The notes under the pieces are model-generated. The model saw only the letters and a program-made list of their open reading frames with translations, had not been told where the DNA came from and made no database searches. Of a stretch of DNA of 64,000 bases, positions 60,490 to 64,000 are shown one piece after another (the first letter of the stretch is position 1; each line of letters starts with the position of its first letter). The stretch lies in the NCBI GenBank assembly GCA_046350375.1, contig JAXMAO010000001.1, positions 248,001 to 312,000 on the forward strand, given 5' to 3'. The position numbers and the translations under genes are program-made. This DNA is from JAXMAO01 sp046350375. GTDB lineage: Bacteria; Planctomycetota; Phycisphaerae; UBA1845; UTPLA1.

Positions 60490-61929
60490 TCACCGCGCCG
60501 CGTCTTCCAGCCCGTATCGCTTCATCTTCTTGTAGAGCGTCGTGCGGTTGATATCCAGCGCCTTGGCCGTCGACTGCCGGTTCCACTGGTGCGCCTGCAG
60601 CGCCGCCAGCAGAATCGCCTTCTCCGGCCCCGCCAGCGACGCGTCCAGGCTCTCGCCCGACCAGCCCCACTCGCCCGCCGCGGCGCCCGGCCGAGCCGCC
60701 GGCGCCGGCTCCAGCACCGCGCCCGGCAGGTCGTCGACCAGAATCGTCCGCCCCTTGCACAGCACCGCGGCGCGCTCGATCGCGTTCTCCAGCTCGCGGA
60801 CGTTGCCCGGCCAGTGATAGCGCTGCAATGCCTGCAGCGCCTCGGGCGCAATCCCCGCCACGTCCTTGCCCAGCTCGGCGCGATACTTCGCCAGGAACCG
60901 CTCCGCCAGCCGCGGAATGTCGCCCAGCCGCTCGGCCAGCGACGGCAGTTGCAGCGTCACCACCGCGATGCGGTAGTACAGGTCGGGCCGGAACCGCCCC
61001 GCCTGCGCCTCGCGCCGCAGGTCGACGTTGCATGCCAGGATGAACCGCACGTCGACCGTCTCGGTCTTGTTGCTGCCGACCGGCTCGAACTGCCGTTCCT
61101 GCAACACGCGCAGCAGCTTGGCCTGAAAGCTCGCCGACGCCGAGTTGATCTCGTCCAGAAAGAGTGTCCCGCCGTCGGCCGCCTTGACCTTGCCGATCTT
61201 CTCGGCCGTGGCGCCGGTAAACGCCCCCTTCACGTGGCCGAACAGCTCGCTCTCCAGCAGCGTCTCGGGCACCGCGCCGCACGAGACCTCGACGAACGGC
61301 TTGTCGCGCCGCGCCGAGCGCTGGTGCAGCGTCCGCGCCACCAGCGTCTTGCCCGTGCCCGACTCGCCCGTCAGCAGCACCGTGGTGCGCGTGTCGGCCA
61401 CCGTCTCCACCAGGTCGAACAGCTTCAGCATCTTGTGGTCGTGCCCGATGATCGCGTCCAGCGAATAGCGCTCGCCCAGCTGCCGCTTCAGCGACCGGTT
61501 CTCGGCCAGCAGCGCCTGCTGCGCGACCGCCCGCTCCAGCACCAGGCGGATCTCGTCGTCGACGATCGGCTTGGTGAGGTAGTCGTAGGCGCCCATCTTG
61601 ATCGCCTCGACCGCCGACTCGATCGTGCCGTAGCCGGTGATGACGATCGGCACCACCTCCGCAAACCGCTGCCGCAGCACGCGCAGCAGCTCGAAGCCGT
61701 CCGACCGCGGCATGTTCACGTCGGTGATGACCACCGCCGGCGCCGATCGCTCCAGCTCGCCGATCGCCTCGGCCACCGAGCCGACGCCGGTCACCGCGTA
61801 GCCCTCGACGCGCAGGAACTCGGCCAGCGACGTGAGGATGATCTTGTCGTCGTCGACCACCAGCACGCGCGTCGGCGCGGGCGCCGGCCTGGCCGCCGCC
61901 GGCTTCGTCGTCGTGGTTGCCTGCCCCAT
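60490..61929 (-). CDS. Sigma-54-dependent response regulator (NtrC family)
   Basis: This 479-residue activator has a receiver domain with the phospho-acceptor D70 (VVITDVNMPRSDG), an AAA+ domain with Walker A GESGTGKTLVART, the sigma-54 loop GAFTGATAEK and Walker B GGTLFLDEI, and a C-terminal Fis-type HTH (QSTAKALDINRTTLYKKMKRYGL). The ATG two codons in from the annotated start is preferred because AGGAGG lies eight bases before it. It is 15 bp after the histidine kinase gene and is certainly its partner. Targets are unknown; no sigma-54 promoter was identified nearby. Confidence 0.92.
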   Translation of the reverse strand: MGQATTTTKPAAARPAPAPTRVLVVDDDKIILTSLAEFLRVEGYAVTGVGSVAEAIGELERSAPAVVITDVNMPRSDGFELLRVLRQRFAEVVPIVITGYGTIESAVEAIKMGAYDYLTKPIVDDEIRLVLERAVAQQALLAENRSLKRQLGERYSLDAIIGHDHKMLKLFDLVETVADTRTTVLLTGESGTGKTLVARTLHQRSARRDKPFVEVSCGAVPETLLESELFGHVKGAFTGATAEKIGKVKAADGGTLFLDEINSASASFQAKLLRVLQERQFEPVGSNKTETVDVRFILACNVDLRREAQAGRFRPDLYYRIAVVTLQLPSLAERLGDIPRLAERFLAKYRAELGKDVAGIAPEALQALQRYHWPGNVRELENAIERAAVLCKGRTILVDDLPGAVLEPAPAARPGAAAGEWGWSGESLDASLAGPEKAILLAALQAHQWNRQSTAKALDINRTTLYKKMKRYGLEDAAR

Positions 61930-61944
61930 CTGCATCGCCTCCTG

Positions 61945-63039
61945 CTATGCGCCGCCCGGCGCGCCTTCGCCGCCGCGCGGCAGCGGCAGCGACACCGCAA
62001 ACGCCGCGCCCGTCCGGTCGCGCCGATTGCCCGCCACCAGTCGCCCGCCGCACCGCTCGACGATGTCGCGCGACACCGCCAGCCCCAGCCCCGTCCCCTT
62101 CCCGGGCGGCTTGGTGGTGTAGAACGGCTCGAACAGCCGCTCCACGTCCGCCGGCAGCCCCGGCCCGGTATCTTCAAACACGATCGCCAGCGCGCCCGCC
62201 TCCACGCCGCTGCGGATCGCCAGCGTGCCGCCGCCCGGCATCGCGTCGATCGCGTTCTGAATCAGGTTGCAGAACACCTGGAACAGGTTGGCCGCGCCGA
62301 TCGTCCGCAGGTCGCACCGCTGGAAGTGACAGACGATCGCCACCCCGGCCGCGCCCGCCTTGGCTTCCATCGTGCGGACCGACTCTTCGATGATCTGGCT
62401 GATGTCCTGCGCCGCGCCGCCGGTCGGAGCGCTGCGCGAAAACGCCAACAGCGCCCGCACGATCTGCACCAGCCGCTGCGTGCCGTCGCGCGCCGCCGAG
62501 ACATACTCGCACACCTTCGGCTGCTCCGAGTCGGCCGCCACCCGCAGCGCCAGGTTCAGAAATCGCAGGATGCCGTCCAACGGGTTGTTCAGCTCGTGCG
62601 CCACGGTGGCACACAGCTTCCCGACCGCCGCCAGCCGCTCCGACGCCGCCAAGCGCCGCTCCAGCGCCCGCCGCGGCGTGACGTCCTCGATCCACAGCAC
62701 CCCCAGCGTTGCCGGCGCGCTGCCCAGCGGCGCCGCCAAGACGTTGATCACCCGCTCAGCTCCGTCGTCGCGCAGCTGCGCCAGCCCGTCGAACTGCCGT
62801 GCCCGGCCGGTGTGCAGCACCCCGCGCAGGTCGCTCTCCCAGTCGGCCGCCGCGCCACCCGCCAGCGCCGCCAGGCCGCGCGGCAGGTCCGGATCGTCCG
62901 CCCGCAGCCCCTGTCCCTGCACGTTGGCGTGCACCGTCCGCAGCGCCGCGTCGAAAACGACCACGCCCGCCGGCAGCGCGTCGAGCAGCGGCCGCAGCCG
63001 CGGATCGAGCTCAGCAGTCACCGGCAGCGTCGGCGTCAT
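61945..63039 (-). CDS. Sensor histidine kinase (soluble, PAS-containing)
   Basis: This 364-residue kinase starts with a PAS-like domain (residues about 12-120), then the dimerisation helix with the phospho-acceptor H148 in VAHELNNPLDGI, and a HATPase domain with N-box LIQNAIDAM, G1 FEDTGPGLP and G2 GKGTGLGLAVSRDI. No transmembrane segment is present, so it senses a cytoplasmic signal. The start ATG follows GGGAACGCCAA; a longer frame to 63177 is not supported. It forms an operon with the NtrC-type regulator. Confidence 0.9.
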   Translation of the reverse strand: MTPTLPVTAELDPRLRPLLDALPAGVVVFDAALRTVHANVQGQGLRADDPDLPRGLAALAGGAAADWESDLRGVLHTGRARQFDGLAQLRDDGAERVINVLAAPLGSAPATLGVLWIEDVTPRRALERRLAASERLAAVGKLCATVAHELNNPLDGILRFLNLALRVAADSEQPKVCEYVSAARDGTQRLVQIVRALLAFSRSAPTGGAAQDISQIIEESVRTMEAKAGAAGVAIVCHFQRCDLRTIGAANLFQVFCNLIQNAIDAMPGGGTLAIRSGVEAGALAIVFEDTGPGLPADVERLFEPFYTTKPPGKGTGLGLAVSRDIVERCGGRLVAGNRRDRTGAAFAVSLPLPRGGEGAPGGA

Positions 63040-63309
63040 TTGGCGTTCCCGATGCAACCCGCCGCATCGCGGGGCTGGTTTTCGGGCGTGGCGAAGCGGA
63101 GTGTCGCGCAGTCCCCCGGCCCCATCGCCTTCACACTCGTCGTCCATTCGCATCGATCGCTGATGTAAAAACGCCACGCGCCGCGCTTCTCGGTCGCAGC
63201 GCCGACCCGCGCGGGTTCGCCTGGCCGCCGCCGCCCGGTAAATTGCCCGTCACCGGCCCGCGGTGCGTTCCGCCCGCCCCTCGCGCCGCCGACCCGCACC
63301 GGAGCGCCC

Positions 63310-64000
63310 ATGCGCCGCGACGCCCTGCTGCTCGGCCTCGTCCTGCTGCTGGCTCTCGGGCTGCGCCTCGCCGCCTGGTCCGCCGCCCGCAACACGCCGC
63401 TCGACGCCTGGCACGCGTGGGACCAGTCCGACATGGCGACCTACTGCGAACAGGCCCGCCGCATCGCCGCCGGTGACTGGCTCGGTCGCGCGCCTTATCA
63501 CCCCTACCACCTCTGGCAGTCTGCCGGCGGCACCCCCGACGACTGGCTCCGCTGGTACGGCCCGCACGTCTTCAACCAGGCGCCGCTCTACAGCTACCTC
63601 CTCGCGCTCGCTTCACGGCTGACCGACCGCTGGATCGACCTCGTCAGGCTCGCGCAGATCGGCCTGTCCGTCGCCGCCTGCGCCCTGCTCGCCGGCGTCG
63701 CGCGGCGCCTCGCCGACCGCCGCGCCGGCCTGCTCGCCGCGCTGCTCGCCGCGCTCTACGGCCCGGCGCTGCTCATGGACTTCCAGATCCTGCGCGAGAA
63801 CGGCATGCTCTTCGGCCTGGCGCTGCTGCTGTGGCTGCTCGTCCGCCGCGCCGTCGCCGCGACCGGCCCGCCGTCCGCCCGACCGGCCGACGCCTTCGCC
63901 TCGGCGATTCCGCTCGGACTGACGCTCGGCATCCTGGCGATGTTCCACGAGGCCGCGCTGCCGCTGGCCGCGGCCACCCTCCTCGCGCTGCTGACCCTTC
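63310..64000 (+). CDS. GT39-like polytopic glycosyltransferase, cut by the window end
   Basis: The first 230 codons of a membrane protein of the dolichyl-phosphate-mannose (GT39/PMT-like) type: a first helix (LLGLVLLLALGLRLAAW), an external loop with the acidic pair WDQSDMATYCEQARRIAAGDW, then WYGPHVFNQAPLYSYLLAL and several helices (LLAALLAALYGPALLM, GMLFGLALLLWLLV). Enzymes of this class transfer a sugar from a polyprenyl-phosphate donor on the outer side of the membrane. The start is an ATG shortly after a GGAGCG; the frame is open to the last base. The C-terminal domain is not in the window. Confidence 0.8.
   Translation, partial: MRRDALLLGLVLLLALGLRLAAWSAARNTPLDAWHAWDQSDMATYCEQARRIAAGDWLGRAPYHPYHLWQSAGGTPDDWLRWYGPHVFNQAPLYSYLLALASRLTDRWIDLVRLAQIGLSVAACALLAGVARRLADRRAGLLAALLAALYGPALLMDFQILRENGMLFGLALLLWLLVRRAVAATGPPSARPADAFASAIPLGLTLGILAMFHEAALPLAAATLLALLTL

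Overview
This is high-GC bacterial chromosome that looks planctomycetal, probably Phycisphaerae-like. That assignment is inferred from several things seen together: secreted proteins ending in dockerin-like GDVNGDG calcium repeats, a tyrosine integrase with the Planctomycetes-type active site, a repetitive AGVRG surface protein, and abundant signal peptides and FtsX-type transporters. It has not been checked against any database.

Layout. Bases 1-3750 are the end of an integrative element: a small excisionase-like HTH gene, a translationally coupled small gene, a RepA-like RecA-fold ATPase, an XRE regulator and a tyrosine integrase whose last codons run antisense into a tRNA-Val gene, the presumed attachment site. 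A divergent tRNA-Lys follows. 4-32 kb is a mosaic of single genes. It holds secreted dockerin, lactonase, beta-propeller, squalene-cyclase-like and metalloprotease proteins, a frameshifted phosphofructokinase, a TPR-YggX fusion, a lipid A-type acyltransferase, a Tat-exported superoxide dismutase, an M48 protease, a class V aminotransferase, a GT4 glycosyltransferase, a UbiA prenyltransferase, Xaa-Pro aminopeptidase and an S9 peptidase. 34-43.7 kb is a + strand run: fused SecDF, a LysM protein, a PfkB kinase, ThpR, a hexapeptide acyltransferase and a sodium:solute symporter. It meets, tail to tail, a ParA-type ATPase fused to a glycogen-binding (CBM48-like) domain. 45-49 kb has a frameshifted hldE, aat and two paralogous exported redoxins. 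49-56 kb is a six-gene minus-strand efflux operon with a duplicated FtsX permease pair, followed (reading left to right) by ybaB and dnaX. 58-64 kb has a PP2C phosphatase, a membrane-anchored peroxiredoxin, a histidine kinase/sigma-54 response regulator pair and the start of a GT39-like membrane protein.

The main discovery candidate is a pair of probable selenoproteins, both with thioredoxin folds. In the second redoxin (48466-49089) an in-frame TGA sits exactly where its tandem paralogue has a C-terminal cysteine. The coding sequence continues with the paralogue's tail, and a perfect 9-bp hairpin with a GGC loop lies at SECIS distance. In the membrane peroxiredoxin (59659-60435) an in-frame TGA replaces the peroxidatic cysteine of the FYRGFWCxxC motif. 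Neither selA, selB, selC nor selD is in this window, so the rest of the genome decides this.

Other notable points are an A9 slippage run in dnaX, several apparently leaderless promoters (a -10 box 6-7 nt before the start codon), and recurrent compensating 1-base indels in pfk, the symporter and hldE. The indels look more like consensus errors than decay.
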